The notes: a model not told the origin generated them from the sequence alone. A stretch of 64,000 nt of DNA from Rhizobium nepotum 39/7 (GCF_000949865.1 NZ_JWJH01000007.1:1-64000); one strand, 5' to 3'. Positions 1-9,710 are shown, counted from the first letter of the stretch. Made by a program: numbers and translations.

Positions 1-285
1 CCCATCGTCAAAAAACTGACATTTTTGCTATGATACTGAAAATACAGGATAATTTCGCAAACAGTGGGGCCGGGAGGGACGTGGAGGTGGAATCCTCCTC
101 CGTTTTCGCCGCGCATGTGGGGTCCCATTCCCATGGGTTTTCGCAAATAGCCTGCCAAGAGCCGTGATTTTGCCGGAAGAGCCTTCGCTAAACCCTCAAA
201 GCCGGCTGTCAAAGCACCGGGCCGTGCTTTAGAAACGGCATATGAGACGCTCAAACAACAACCCGATTGCCGCAGGCCTGTTTGC

Positions 286-2772
286 ATGACCAGAACGCCA
301 GCCCCTATAAAGACCGACTTACCCGAACTTCCCGTCAGCGACGTTCTGACCGATATCGCCGAAGTGTTGGGCAAAGCAAAGCGTGCGGTTCTCTCGGCCC
401 CACCGGGTGCGGGCAAGACGACGCTGGTGCCTCTCCATCTTTTGCAGCAGGAATGGCGCGGCGACGGCAAGATCATTCTTCTCGAACCGCGCCGGCTTGC
501 CGCCCGGGCTGCGGCAGGGCGCATGGCCGACCTGCTTCACGAGAATGTTGGAGAAACCGTCGGCTACCGCATGCGACTCGACAACCGTATCTCCTCGAAA
601 ACCCGGATAGAAGTGGTGACCGAAGGGGTATTCGCCCGGATGGTTCTGGACGATCCCGAACTTGCCGGCGTTTCGACCGTGATTTTCGACGAGTTTCATG
701 AACGTTCACTGGATGGCGATTTCGGACTGGCGCTTGCGCTCGATGTGCAGGAGGGATTGCGCGAGGATCTGCGCATCCTCGTCATGTCCGCTACCCTTGA
801 TGTCGAGCGCATCAGTGCGCTGATGGGGGAGGCTGCGGTCATTCAGAGCCTTGGCCGGACATTCCCGATCGACATTCGCTACGAGGATCGCTGGCAGGGC
901 GTTCCGGTCGAGGAGAAGGTTAGCAAGGCCATCACTGAAGCCCATGCATCGGAAACAGGTTCCATCCTTGCTTTCCTGCCGGGTCAGGCGGAAATCACCC
1001 GCACGGCCAACCGGCTGGAGGGTCGTTTTTCCGACGATACGGATATTATCCCGCTTTATGGCAATCTTTCCCAGAAGGAGCAGGATGCGGCGATCAAGCC
1101 GGCACCGGCCGGACGGCGCAAGATCGTGCTTGCCACCTCGATCGCCGAAACGTCGATTACCATCGACGGCGTGCGTGTGGTGATCGACAGCGGATTGCAG
1201 CGACTACCGGTCTTCGAACCAGCCACAGGAATAACAAGGCTGGAGACCGTGCGGGTGTCCAGGGCTTCCGCCGACCAGCGAGCCGGCCGCGCCGGGCGAA
1301 CGGAACCCGGCATTGCGGTCCGCCTGTGGCATCCGGGACAGACGGCGGCGCTCAACGCCTTTACGCCACCACAAATTCTGGCGAGCGATCTTTCCGGTCT
1401 CGCGCTCGATCTTGCCCATTGGGGCGTTCATGATCCTGCCGCGCTTGCTTTTCTGGATGCGCCTCCCGAGGCGGCGCTGAAGGAATCGATTGCGCTTCTC
1501 AAAAATCTGGGTGCGCTTGACGAAGGCGGCGCACTGACACGACGCGGCCGCCTGATGCGCGGCCTTTCACTGCCGCCACGGCTCGCGGCAATGGTGATTG
1601 CGGCTGCGAGCGAAGGCAGCGGGAAAACGGCGGCGATGCTCGCCGTCATGCTGACGGAACAGGGCCTGGGCGGAAACGACATCGATCTCGATGAAAGACT
1701 GCGGCGCTTTCTTTCCGAGAGAAGCGAAAGGGCGCAGGCGGCGCGCAAGCTGGCATCGAGACTTCTCGATGCGATCGGCGGTGCAAAAGCGATAACCGAA
1801 CAGGCAAGCGAGGCTGGTCCCCTGCTACTGCACGCCTATCCGGACCGGATTGCCCTTCAGCGCGGAGCACGCGGCCGCTATGTGATGGCGAATGGCCGCG
1901 GCGCCGAACTTGCCGAGACCGAACGGCTGGCGGCGAGCAGGATGCTGGTGGTGGCCGATGTTACCGGGCGGGCGGCGCAACCGCGCATCCTTTCTGCGGC
2001 AAGCATAGAGCGGGCCGATATAGAAGAGCGGATGCCACACCTTATCGCACAGCAGGATCAGCTGCTTTTCGACAAAGCGAGCGGCCAGGCGCGTGCACGC
2101 CGCGTCACGCGTCTCGGCGCGATCATCCTCGACGAGACGCCCCTGCCCCGCCCCGAAGGCGAACGGGCAGCGCAGGCTCTGGCCAACGGTGTTCGGGAAT
2201 TCGGCATCGGCATCCTTCCCCTCTCGAAAGAAACCCTGCAGCTGCGCGACAGGATCGGCTTTCTGCACACCAGCATCGGTGAACCCTGGCCGGATGTCAG
2301 CGACGAGGCATTACTTTCGCGACTGGATGACTGGTTCGTTCCTTTCCAGCACGGCGCGCGCAGCCTGCAGGATATCCGGCCCGGCAGTCTTTCCGAGGGG
2401 CTTTTGTCTTTGGTACCCCATGAGGTCGCGCGCGATCTCGGCAGGCTGGCGCCAACGCATTTCGAAGCACCGACGGGCCAGCGGCATCCCATTCGTTACG
2501 ACGCCAGCGAACCGACCCTTTCCATTCGCGTGCAGGAGCTTTTCGGACTGACCACCCACCCGGCCATCGCGCAGGGGCGGTTGCCGCTGCTGCTGGAATT
2601 GACCTCGCCGGCGCACAGGCCGATACAGACGACACGCGATCTTCCCGGTTTCTGGGCGGGATCATGGAAAGACGTGCGGGCGGATATGCGCGGGCGTTAT
2701 CCGCGCCATCCATGGCCGGAGGACCCGGCATCGGCATTGCCGACCAGCCGCGTAAAACCGCGCGGAACGTGA
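286..2772 (+). CDS. hrpB: ATP-dependent helicase HrpB
   Basis: DEAH/RHA-type superfamily 2 helicase of 828 residues, the usual length for bacterial HrpB. Walker A (APPGAGKTT) is at residues 38-46 and the DEFH box at 135-138, followed by the helicase C domain with SIAETSITIDGV and the QRAGRAGR motif VI. The C-terminal half carries the HrpB-specific region. HrpB is presumed to act on RNA or nucleic acid in the cytoplasm, but its cellular role is poorly defined even in model bacteria. The ATG is the first plausible start after about 285 bases without a gene. The stop lies 5 bases before the actS start, so the two genes are probably cotranscribed. Confidence 0.95.
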   Translation: MTRTPAPIKTDLPELPVSDVLTDIAEVLGKAKRAVLSAPPGAGKTTLVPLHLLQQEWRGDGKIILLEPRRLAARAAAGRMADLLHENVGETVGYRMRLDNRISSKTRIEVVTEGVFARMVLDDPELAGVSTVIFDEFHERSLDGDFGLALALDVQEGLREDLRILVMSATLDVERISALMGEAAVIQSLGRTFPIDIRYEDRWQGVPVEEKVSKAITEAHASETGSILAFLPGQAEITRTANRLEGRFSDDTDIIPLYGNLSQKEQDAAIKPAPAGRRKIVLATSIAETSITIDGVRVVIDSGLQRLPVFEPATGITRLETVRVSRASADQRAGRAGRTEPGIAVRLWHPGQTAALNAFTPPQILASDLSGLALDLAHWGVHDPAALAFLDAPPEAALKESIALLKNLGALDEGGALTRRGRLMRGLSLPPRLAAMVIAAASEGSGKTAAMLAVMLTEQGLGGNDIDLDERLRRFLSERSERAQAARKLASRLLDAIGGAKAITEQASEAGPLLLHAYPDRIALQRGARGRYVMANGRGAELAETERLAASRMLVVADVTGRAAQPRILSAASIERADIEERMPHLIAQQDQLLFDKASGQARARRVTRLGAIILDETPLPRPEGERAAQALANGVREFGIGILPLSKETLQLRDRIGFLHTSIGEPWPDVSDEALLSRLDDWFVPFQHGARSLQDIRPGSLSEGLLSLVPHEVARDLGRLAPTHFEAPTGQRHPIRYDASEPTLSIRVQELFGLTTHPAIAQGRLPLLLELTSPAHRPIQTTRDLPGFWAGSWKDVRADMRGRYPRHPWPEDPASALPTSRVKPRGT

Positions 2773-2777
2773 CGACG

Positions 2778-4109
2778 ATGAAAAGCGTAGAGGAGACGAA
2801 GGTGGCTGGCCATCCGATCGAAACGACAAGGCTTGGCCGCGCCAGCCGCAGGATAAGGCTGCAAACCATCGTATGGCTGCGCTGGCTGGCTGTAGCGGGA
2901 CAAAGCGCGACGATCCTGTTCGTTGCATCCGCGCTGCATTTTCCCCTGCCGCTTCTGGCTTGCAGCCTTTTGATTGCGGCACTGGCGCTCGCCAATCTGT
3001 TTCTCACCGCCCGTTTCCCCTCCACCTATCGTCTGGAGCCGTGGGAAGCGACGTTGCTGCTTGCTTTCGACCTGCTGCAACTGACGGCACTCATCTACAT
3101 CACCGGCGGTCTTTCCAATCCTTTCGCCCCGCTGATCTGCGTTCAGGTCATCATCGCCTTTGCCTCGCAGCCGCTTCGGCACTCGCTTATCCTCCTCGCC
3201 TTTGCCGTCATCTGCTCGACGGCGATCGCCTTTTCGCCGTTTCCGGTCCCCTGGTATCCCGGCGAGGTGTTGCCGATCCAGCTTCTGCTACATGTCGGCA
3301 CCTGGGTCGCGATCGTCGCCACGACCTCTTTCGCGGCATTCTACGCCTATCGCGTTTCGCACGAGGCGAACCAGCTGGCCGACGCGCTGGCCGCAACCGA
3401 GCTGGTGCTGGAACGGGAAAAACACCTTTCCCAGCTGGACGGGCTGGCCGCCGCCGCCGCGCACGAGCTGGGCACACCGCTGGCGACAATCAGCGTCGTT
3501 GCCAAGGAAATGGAGAGGGAACTCGGCAATGATGAAAGGTTTGGCGAAGACATAGCGCTGCTGCGCAGCCAGAGCGAAAGGTGCCGCGATATTCTACGCC
3601 GCCTCACATCGCTTTCCACCGACAATGAGGAACATATGCGGCGCCTGCCGCTCTCTTCGCTGATCGAGGAGGTGATGGCGCCGCATCGTGAATTCGGCAT
3701 CCGTCTCGATCTCGTCGAAAAGAACAACCGGGTCGACGAGCCGGTCGGTATCCGGAATGCCGGCGTCATTTACGGGCTGGGCAACCTCATCGAAAACGGC
3801 GTGGACTATGCGCGGGAAAAAGTAACCGTGACCGTGGACTATGATTCGCAGAATGTCGCAGTCACCATCGAGGACGATGGGCCGGGATATGCCCATGACG
3901 TGCTTGCCCGCATCGGCGAACCCTATGTGACCGAACGTCACAACGACACGCGAGCGGGCGGGTTGGGCCTTGGGCTTTTTATCGCCAAGACACTGCTGGA
4001 ACGGTCCGGCGCCACCGTTACCTTTGAAAATCGTGGCCTGAGCGGAACTGGAGCGCGGGTTACAATCGTCTGGCCTCGGGCGCTTATGGACGATAAAAGA
4101 AGCCGTTGA
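2778..4109 (+). CDS. actS: Redox-sensing histidine kinase ActS (RegB/PrrB family)
   Basis: Membrane histidine kinase of 443 residues. About six hydrophobic segments cover residues 30-195. The GGLSNPF motif at 110-116 matches the quinone-sensing GGxxNPF loop of RegB. The phospho-accepting His229 lies in AAAHELGTPL, and Cys269 in SERCRDIL is the position of the redox-active Cys of RegB. A full HATPase domain follows. By family it autophosphorylates according to the quinone/oxygen state and phosphorylates the ActR response regulator encoded next door. The start at 2778 (MKSVEETK) was chosen because it follows the hrpB stop; an upstream in-frame start would overlap hrpB by over 100 bases. Confidence 0.93.
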   Translation: MKSVEETKVAGHPIETTRLGRASRRIRLQTIVWLRWLAVAGQSATILFVASALHFPLPLLACSLLIAALALANLFLTARFPSTYRLEPWEATLLLAFDLLQLTALIYITGGLSNPFAPLICVQVIIAFASQPLRHSLILLAFAVICSTAIAFSPFPVPWYPGEVLPIQLLLHVGTWVAIVATTSFAAFYAYRVSHEANQLADALAATELVLEREKHLSQLDGLAAAAAHELGTPLATISVVAKEMERELGNDERFGEDIALLRSQSERCRDILRRLTSLSTDNEEHMRRLPLSSLIEEVMAPHREFGIRLDLVEKNNRVDEPVGIRNAGVIYGLGNLIENGVDYAREKVTVTVDYDSQNVAVTIEDDGPGYAHDVLARIGEPYVTERHNDTRAGGLGLGLFIAKTLLERSGATVTFENRGLSGTGARVTIVWPRALMDDKRSR

Positions 4110-4179
4110 CTTTACCATCCACGTTGAAGCGGCGATAAGAAGAAGAAAAAGCCGACTAAGTTGCCGAAAGGCCGGAAAC

Positions 4180-4767
4180 ATGACGACAGAAGACCAGACC
4201 CCATCCATCAGCGTGCCGACGGATAACGACGACCCGATCGGGCCTGACAGATCGCTGCTGATCGTTGATGACGACGGCCCCTTCCTGCGCCGGCTTGCCC
4301 GGGCGATGGAAACACGCGGATTTGTGGTCGATACCGCCGAGACGGTCAGCGACGGCATTGCGCGCTCCAAGGCTGCGCCGCCCAAATATGCCGTCGTCGA
4401 TCTGAGGCTTGCCGATGGCAACGGTCTGGAGGTCATCGAAGCCATCAGGCAGAACAGGGACGATACGCAGATCGTCGTTCTGACCGGTTACGGCAATATC
4501 GCAACCGCCGTTACCGCCGTGAAACTCGGGGCGCTGGATTATCTGGCCAAACCTGCCGATGCGGACGATGTCTTCAATGCGCTGACGCAGCGCAAGGGGG
4601 AAAAGACCGAAGTTCCCGAAAACCCAATGTCAGCAGACCGGGTGCGGTGGGAACATATTCAGCGCGTTTATGAAATGTGCGAACGCAACGTCTCGGAAAC
4701 CGCCCGCAGGCTCAACATGCACCGGAGAACGTTGCAGCGCATTCTGGCCAAACGCGCGCCGAAATAG
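4180..4767 (+). CDS. actR: Response regulator ActR (RegA/PrrA family)
   Basis: Response regulator of 195 residues. The receiver domain has the acidic pocket near residues 30-32, phospho-acceptor Asp74 in VVDLRLADG, Thr102 and Lys124. A short linker leads to a Fis-type helix-turn-helix at about 157-190 (SETARRLNMHRRTLQRIL), which is nearly invariant in RegA/ActR proteins. It is the partner of ActS, 70 bases upstream. In related alphaproteobacteria the pair controls redox-dependent genes for respiration, CO2 and N2 metabolism and acid tolerance. The stop codon lies inside an intergenic mosaic repeat that begins at 4766. Confidence 0.95.
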   Translation: MTTEDQTPSISVPTDNDDPIGPDRSLLIVDDDGPFLRRLARAMETRGFVVDTAETVSDGIARSKAAPPKYAVVDLRLADGNGLEVIEAIRQNRDDTQIVVLTGYGNIATAVTAVKLGALDYLAKPADADDVFNALTQRKGEKTEVPENPMSADRVRWEHIQRVYEMCERNVSETARRLNMHRRTLQRILAKRAPK

Positions 4768-4816
4768 AGCATTTCCAGTACAAAGTGCGAAGCGGTTTTA
4801 CGTCTGGAAAATGCGC
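4766..4816 (+). repeat. Rhizobial intergenic mosaic repeat, copy 1
   Basis: A short imperfect palindrome starting AGAGCATTTCCAGTA and ending GGAAAATGCG. It matches, in opposite orientation, the element at about 44639-44688 (AGAGCATTTCCAGTAAAAG and GGTTTTATGTCCGGAAAATG when reverse complemented). It resembles the RIME-type intergenic mosaic elements common in rhizobial and Agrobacterium genomes. It overlaps the TAG stop of actR, so it supplies the end of that gene as well as its 3' untranslated region. Confidence 0.7.
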
Positions 4817-4827
4817 TGGAACCGGCA

Positions 4828-5313
4828 TCACTCTCCGAAGCTGCGCCCGGTCGTCCATTCCGCCAGCATCAGCCGGGTTGCCGCCGTTCTGGAGAAATCC
4901 AGCGTCACCGATTTGCGGGTCGCCGGCGGCAATTTATGTTCCGGCGCATCCCGAAGCATATGGGCGCCATAGCCATCCGACAGGATAAGCCCGCATTCTT
5001 CCGGGAAGATTTCGAGCGGTACTTCCGGATGGGTGGCGAAAAACAGCCGGTCGCAATGCAAACGGTATTCCGGCCATTTGCGATCGACACGGAAATCCTC
5101 AATGGAGGATTTGATTTCGATGATCCAGATTTCACCTTTTGCCGACAGGCTGATGAGATCTGCCCTTCTCCCGCTCGCAAGCGGCAGTTCCGGCAACACC
5201 GAATGGCGCATCTCGTGCAAAAGCACCTGAACACCGCGACGCACCAGCATCGCCTTGTCCGACTGGCGGCCGTCGATTAACGGATTATTGTTGGTAACGG
5301 AAAGAATAGTCAT
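4828..5313 (-). CDS. mmcB: MmcB family DNA repair protein
   Basis: Protein of 161 residues of the MmcB (formerly DUF) family, which has a PD-(D/E)xK nuclease-like core. Here Asp52 (RRADLISL) and Glu66-x-Lys68 (IIEIKSS) form the putative active-site triad. Caulobacter MmcB belongs to the damage-tolerance/mutagenesis response; its enzymatic activity is not settled. The start at 5313 (MTILSVTNN) was chosen over an upstream extension that lacks family-like sequence. The gene is convergent with actR and divergent from the L,D-transpeptidase gene. I saw no alphaproteobacterial LexA box (GTTC-N7-GTTC) upstream. Confidence 0.85.
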   Translation of the reverse strand: MTILSVTNNNPLIDGRQSDKAMLVRRGVQVLLHEMRHSVLPELPLASGRRADLISLSAKGEIWIIEIKSSIEDFRVDRKWPEYRLHCDRLFFATHPEVPLEIFPEECGLILSDGYGAHMLRDAPEHKLPPATRKSVTLDFSRTAATRLMLAEWTTGRSFGE

Positions 5314-5496
5314 GGATAAAGGCTGCTGAAACGTTTGGCCTATTGTTGCAAAAAGACAATCAACAGGCAATTTTAAATGCACATCCGTTCTGTGGCAGCG
5401 TAACCGCTTGCCAAGTCGGGTTTAATAGAAAATAACCGATTTATCCAATTAAGCCTACTCCTTCGCACAATTTGGCGAATTTTCCGCGAGAACGAT

Positions 5497-6210
5497 ATGC
5501 GCATCCGTACCTCATTGACCGTACTTGGTCTGACGGCAGCACTGGCTCTGGCCGGCTGCGCCGAAACCACATCACAAACATCTGGCCAGACATCCGGCAA
5601 GGTAGCGGCGTCAGTGCCGGTCGCCGACCCGGTTCCGGCAAAGGTCGAAACCGTCCAGATCTTCAACGATGTTTACGGCTCTGTGACCGACGCGGGCTAT
5701 GCGCTGCCAGCCATTCCGATCAATCGTGTGAACGAGAAGTACCGTCGCCAGATCGTCGAGTTCCAGACGAACGAACGTCCGGGCACGATCATCGTCAACA
5801 CGCGTGAGCGTTTCCTTTATTATATCATGTCCGGCAACCGCGCAGTTCGTTACGGTATCGGCGTCGGCAAGGCTGGTTTCGCCTGGGCTGGTGAAGCCTA
5901 TGTCGCCTGGAAGCAGGAATGGCCGATGTGGCATCCGCCGAAGGAAATGGCGGACCGCAAGCCGGAAGTCGCCAAGTATGTCGAGGCAGGCATGGGTCCG
6001 GGCCTTTCCAACCCACTCGGTGCGCGCGCCATGTACCTCTTCAACGAAAAGGGACAGGACACGCTGTTCCGCATCCATGGTTCGCCCGAATGGGCCTCGA
6101 TCGGCACCGCCGCCTCTTCCGGCTGCATCCGCATGATCAACCAGGACGTCATCGACCTTTACAGCCGCGTTCGTCCCGGCCGCAGCACCAAGGTCGTCGT
6201 GATCCAGTAA
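5497..6210 (+). CDS. L,D-transpeptidase (YkuD domain) lipoprotein
   Basis: Periplasmic enzyme of 237 residues in the ErfK/YbiS/YnhG group. A lipoprotein signal peptide ends in the lipobox LAGC with Cys21 as lipidation site. The YkuD domain covers roughly 95-237, with catalytic His194 (RIHGSPEW) and Cys210 in SSGCIRM. Such enzymes make 3-3 peptidoglycan cross-links or attach proteins to the wall. L,D-transpeptidases are numerous in Agrobacterium, where they are tied to polar growth; which paralogue this is cannot be told here. A strong terminator follows the stop. Confidence 0.93.
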   Translation: MRIRTSLTVLGLTAALALAGCAETTSQTSGQTSGKVAASVPVADPVPAKVETVQIFNDVYGSVTDAGYALPAIPINRVNEKYRRQIVEFQTNERPGTIIVNTRERFLYYIMSGNRAVRYGIGVGKAGFAWAGEAYVAWKQEWPMWHPPKEMADRKPEVAKYVEAGMGPGLSNPLGARAMYLFNEKGQDTLFRIHGSPEWASIGTAASSGCIRMINQDVIDLYSRVRPGRSTKVVVIQ

Positions 6211-6232
6211 GATCAGATATCGGACAAAGAAA

Positions 6233-6266
6233 AAGCCGCCGTGGAATTCCCCGGCGGCTTTTTTGT
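6233..6266. terminator. Rho-independent terminator, probably bidirectional
   Basis: GCCGCCG/CGGCGGC stem flanked by A-run and T-run, between the convergent L,D-transpeptidase and malate synthase genes. The symmetric flanks would serve both transcripts. Confidence 0.85.
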
Positions 6267-6287
6267 TTATTAAAGCCTGGCGCGGCT

Positions 6288-8456
6288 TCAGGCCGCCTGC
6301 TTCGCCTTCAGTTCCAGGCGACGGCGATGCAAAACCGGTTCGGTATAGCCATTCGGCTGCTCCCGGCCCTTCAGTACGAGCTCGACGGCGGCCTGAAAAG
6401 CGACCGATCCTTCAAAGTCGGACGCCATCGGCAGATAGGCCGGATCGCCGGCATTTTGGCTATCGACCACACCGGCCATGCGCTTCATGGTCTCAACGAT
6501 CTGCTCTTCCGTGACCACACCGTGGCGCAGCCAGTTGGCCATATGCTGTGCGGAGATGCGAAGCGTGGCGCGGTCTTCCATCAGCCCGACATTGTTGATG
6601 TCAGGCACCTTGGAGCAACCAACGCCCTGATCGACCCAGCGCACGACATATCCAAGAATGCCCTGCGCGTTATTGTCGAGTTCGCGCTGGATTTCCTCCG
6701 GCGTCCAGTTGGGACGCGGCACGACCGGCACTGAAAGAATATCGGAGAGCTTTGCGCGACCGCGGCTTTTCAAACCCTCCTGAACCTCCGCGACATCGAC
6801 CTTGTGATAATGCGTGGCATGCAGCGTCGCCGCCGTCGGCGAAGGCACCCAGGCGGTGTTCGCGCCAGCCTTGGGATGCGCGATCTTCTGCTCCAGCATG
6901 GCGGCCATCAGGTCAGGCATGGCCCACATGCCCTTGCCGATCTGCGCATGGCCGGAAAGGCCGCATTCCAGTCCGATATCGACGTTCCAATTCTCGTAAG
7001 CCGCAATCCAGGGCGCTTGTTTCATATCGCCCTTGCGGATCATCGGGCCTGCCTCCATCGAGGTATGAATCTCGTCGCCCGTGCGGTCGAGGAAGCCCGT
7101 ATTGATAAAGACGACCCGGTCTTTTGCCGCGCGGATGCTTTCCTTGAGGTTGACCGTGGTGCGGCGCTCCTCATCCATGATGCCCATTTTCATGGTGTTA
7201 GGCACCATGCCGACGAGGTTTTCGACCTGCGTGAAAATCTCGTTGGCGAAAGCGACTTCCTCCGGTCCGTGCATTTTCGGTTTGACGACATACATGGAAC
7301 CGGCGCGGGAATTCTGACGCCGCCCGGACGGGCCGACATCGTAAAGCGCGATCAGTCCCGTCACGACGGCATCCATGATGCCTTCCGGCACCTCACGGCC
7401 ATCCCTGTCCAGGATCGCCGGATTGGTCATGAGATGACCGACATTGCGCACCAGCATCAGGGAGCGCCCCGGCAAAGTGAGTGCCGAACCATTGGGGGCT
7501 GTATAATAACGATCGGGGTTAAGGCTGCGGGTAAAGGTCTTGCCGCCCTTCAAAACCTCTTCCGTCAGATCTCCGCGCATCAGGCCAAGCCAGTTGCCGT
7601 AGACCAGCACCTTGTCCTCGGCATCAACAGCAGCAACCGAATCCTCGCAGTCCATGATGGTCGTCAGAGCCGATTCGAGAACGACGTCCGATATGCCCGC
7701 CCTGTCACCCTTGCCGATTTCAGTCGTCGGATCGATGACGATCTCGGTGTACAAACCGTTCTTGCCAAGCAGGATCGTGGCCGGGTTACCTGCCTCACCG
7801 GTGAAGCCCTTGAATTGCGCGGCGTCCTTCAGCCCCGTCGTGCCGTCACCGATTGCAAACTGCAATACGCCGTCAACGATCCTGAAGCCGGTCACATCCG
7901 ACCAGCCTACCGTTCCGAGCGGAGCCGATTCGTCGAGGAAGTTTCGCGCCCAGGCAATGACCTTGTCGCCGCGTTTCGGATTGTAGCCCCTGCCCTTTTC
8001 CGCACCATCCGCATCGGAAATCGCATCCGTGCCATAGAGCGCATCGTAAAGCGAACCCCAGCGTGCATTCGCAGCATTCAGGGCATAACGCGCATTCATG
8101 ACCGGCACGACGAGCTGCGGGCCTGCGACGGCAGCAATTTCCGGATCGACGCTGCTCGTTTCCACCGTGAAGCCGGGACCTTCCGGCAGCAGATAGCCGA
8201 TTTCCTTCAAAAACCCTTCATAGGCATCGAAATCCGTCGGCGCGCCGTTCTGCCGGTACCAACCATCCAGTTTTTCCTGCAAGGCGTCGCGCTTTGCGAG
8301 CAATTCACGATTAACAGGGGAAAGCTCATGGACGATGGCCGAAAAGCCTTCGAAGAAAGTTTCTGCATCGAGACCCGTGCCCGGCAAAACCTCATCCGTC
8401 AAAAAAGCATAAAGCCTGTCATCGATGGAAAGACCGAATTTATTCGTGCGGCTCAC
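6288..8456 (-). CDS. glcB: Malate synthase G
   Basis: Single-polypeptide malate synthase G of 722 residues (E. coli GlcB is 723). It condenses glyoxylate with acetyl-CoA to malate, the second step of the glyoxylate shunt and the exit of glycolate/glyoxylate metabolism. Characteristic segments include [14 protein letters not shown] with the catalytic-region Arg, [13 protein letters not shown] and [16 protein letters not shown] very good ribosome binding site (AGAGGAGGCGC) directly precedes the ATG. The upstream gap to the DUF1402 gene contains a small perfect inverted repeat at 8538-8552 that could be an operator. Confidence 0.97.
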   Translation of the reverse strand: MSRTNKFGLSIDDRLYAFLTDEVLPGTGLDAETFFEGFSAIVHELSPVNRELLAKRDALQEKLDGWYRQNGAPTDFDAYEGFLKEIGYLLPEGPGFTVETSSVDPEIAAVAGPQLVVPVMNARYALNAANARWGSLYDALYGTDAISDADGAEKGRGYNPKRGDKVIAWARNFLDESAPLGTVGWSDVTGFRIVDGVLQFAIGDGTTGLKDAAQFKGFTGEAGNPATILLGKNGLYTEIVIDPTTEIGKGDRAGISDVVLESALTTIMDCEDSVAAVDAEDKVLVYGNWLGLMRGDLTEEVLKGGKTFTRSLNPDRYYTAPNGSALTLPGRSLMLVRNVGHLMTNPAILDRDGREVPEGIMDAVVTGLIALYDVGPSGRRQNSRAGSMYVVKPKMHGPEEVAFANEIFTQVENLVGMVPNTMKMGIMDEERRTTVNLKESIRAAKDRVVFINTGFLDRTGDEIHTSMEAGPMIRKGDMKQAPWIAAYENWNVDIGLECGLSGHAQIGKGMWAMPDLMAAMLEQKIAHPKAGANTAWVPSPTAATLHATHYHKVDVAEVQEGLKSRGRAKLSDILSVPVVPRPNWTPEEIQRELDNNAQGILGYVVRWVDQGVGCSKVPDINNVGLMEDRATLRISAQHMANWLRHGVVTEEQIVETMKRMAGVVDSQNAGDPAYLPMASDFEGSVAFQAAVELVLKGREQPNGYTEPVLHRRRLELKAKQAA

Positions 8457-8537
8457 ATGCGCCTCCTCTTTATCTTAAGAGCGCAGATTGGACGCGGAGG
8501 CAGGCGTTCGTCAATTGCGAGGCGCAACCAAATATTA

Positions 8538-8552
8538 TTTCCATTTTGGAAA
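8538..8552. promoter_or_regulatory. Candidate operator upstream of glcB
   Basis: TTTCCA-TTT-TGGAAA, a perfect 6-bp inverted repeat with a 3-base spacer, about 82-96 bases upstream of the glcB start. Position and symmetry suggest a binding site for a dimeric regulator. No regulator is identified, and the site could also lie in the 3' end of the DUF1402 transcript. Confidence 0.35.
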
Positions 8553-8577
8553 GAATGCGGACGATAATCGCCTTTTT

Positions 8578-9543
8578 CTACAAAAGCGCCTGCAGGTCCT
8601 TGATGCGGTCGTTCACTAGCCAGCCGTAATAGTTTTCTTCCGGCAGCAGCGGCTGCTCCCCGCCTGCTGCACGCTGACGGTTCTTCTGGGCGAGCGCGGC
8701 CGCGCGCTGCGTCGAGCCACCGACATTATAAAGCGTGGAGGTAACGCCCGGATTTTTGGAAACATCCATGTCGGCAATCGATCTGTAGTCGTCGATCGAT
8801 TTGCGGATAGACGCCGCCATGAAGGCCAGCGAGCGGTCTGGATCCATGATCGCCGTATAAACGGCGGTAGCGTCGTTTTCGTCCAGCTTCTCGTAACCCG
8901 AGGTTTTTGACACCATGTCGGACAACATCAGCGCCGTCAGCGGATTGATCTGGCCGAGACCGAAGGTCTGTCCGGCGTAAAAGGGCTGGAAAAATACGGC
9001 ACTGAGACGATTGTTCGGATAGGCGACGCCATCCACCGTCTTGCCGCGGAAGCTGTCTTCCCAGACATCTTCCCGACAGTTCCACAGGCTGTAGGAATCC
9101 TTCTTCGACTGGCACTTGGCAAATTGCGAATGCGCCAGAAACTGCGCGATGGTTTCGTCCTTGTAGCCGAAACGGAAGCTGCTGCCGGCATAGGAGGCGG
9201 CCTTGACGTAATAGGATTGCAGGCGGTCATAGGCGTCGACATTATAGGTATGCTCGCCGACGATCGCCCCGATCATATGGATCGGATCGATACCATAGCG
9301 CCCGGCGGTGGCCTTGATCTTGGCGACCAGCGCCTTGTCGGAGGACAGCAGATCGATCACCTTCTGATATTTGCGCTCGAAAGAGGTATTGGAGGCCTTG
9401 GTCCTGCGTGCGGAGGCGCCTGGAACGCCCGGCTGCTCGGCATTGCGATTGCCCGGCGGAACGACCGTTGCTGCCTCGGCATAAGAAGGCGAGACGACGG
9501 TAAACGTCAAAGCGGCGGCAAATGCCAGAAGAGTTTTGCGCAC
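8578..9543 (-). CDS. Secreted DUF1402 family protein, transglycosylase-like
   Basis: Protein of 321 residues if it starts at the GTG (MRKTLLAF), which yields a textbook Sec signal peptide ending near YAEA at about residues 20-24. An upstream ATG at 9645 would bury that signal peptide, so GTG is preferred. The mature part matches the DUF1402 family, mostly known from rhizobia. Two segments recall soluble lytic transglycosylases: DPIHMIGAIVGEHTYN (Glu97) and GLGQINPLTA (195-204), like the ES and GLMQ motifs of the SLT fold. Two Cys (144, 156) could form a disulphide. A wall-cleaving role is inference; the function is unknown. Confidence 0.82.
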   Translation of the reverse strand: MRKTLLAFAAALTFTVVSPSYAEAATVVPPGNRNAEQPGVPGASARRTKASNTSFERKYQKVIDLLSSDKALVAKIKATAGRYGIDPIHMIGAIVGEHTYNVDAYDRLQSYYVKAASYAGSSFRFGYKDETIAQFLAHSQFAKCQSKKDSYSLWNCREDVWEDSFRGKTVDGVAYPNNRLSAVFFQPFYAGQTFGLGQINPLTALMLSDMVSKTSGYEKLDENDATAVYTAIMDPDRSLAFMAASIRKSIDDYRSIADMDVSKNPGVTSTLYNVGGSTQRAAALAQKNRQRAAGGEQPLLPEENYYGWLVNDRIKDLQALL

Positions 9544-9673
9544 GAGCGAATGCCTTTTCTCAAGCCGGTCTTTCCCGGAACAAGGGGAAACCGGACCATT
9601 CCAACAAAGCGGTTCCAACCGGAATGCAGCCTTTCCCATAAACAAAATGGGGGCTGAATGCGAGACAAGGCGA

Positions 9674-9710
9674 TAAAATAAAAGAGTGCGGCAAATGTGG
9701 CCGCACTCTC
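9674..9710 (-). terminator. Terminator of the hslVU operon
   Basis: GAGTGCGGC/GCCGCACTC stem with a 7-base loop, followed on the minus strand by a T-rich tail, 23 bases after the hslU stop. Confidence 0.85.

Noticed and set aside
1..285. Possible gene or structured RNA before hrpB
   Set aside because: No open frame with family features, only a weak GGAGG/CCTCC inverted repeat near 85-100; probably a promoter/leader region.
5314..5496. LexA box upstream of mmcB
   Set aside because: Looked for GTTC-N7-GTTC on both strands; only isolated half-sites are present.
6804..8567. 587-codon open frame on the plus strand opposite glcB
   Set aside because: Antisense shadow of a conserved gene; low-complexity His/Arg-rich translation with no family features, as is usual opposite GC-rich coding sequence.
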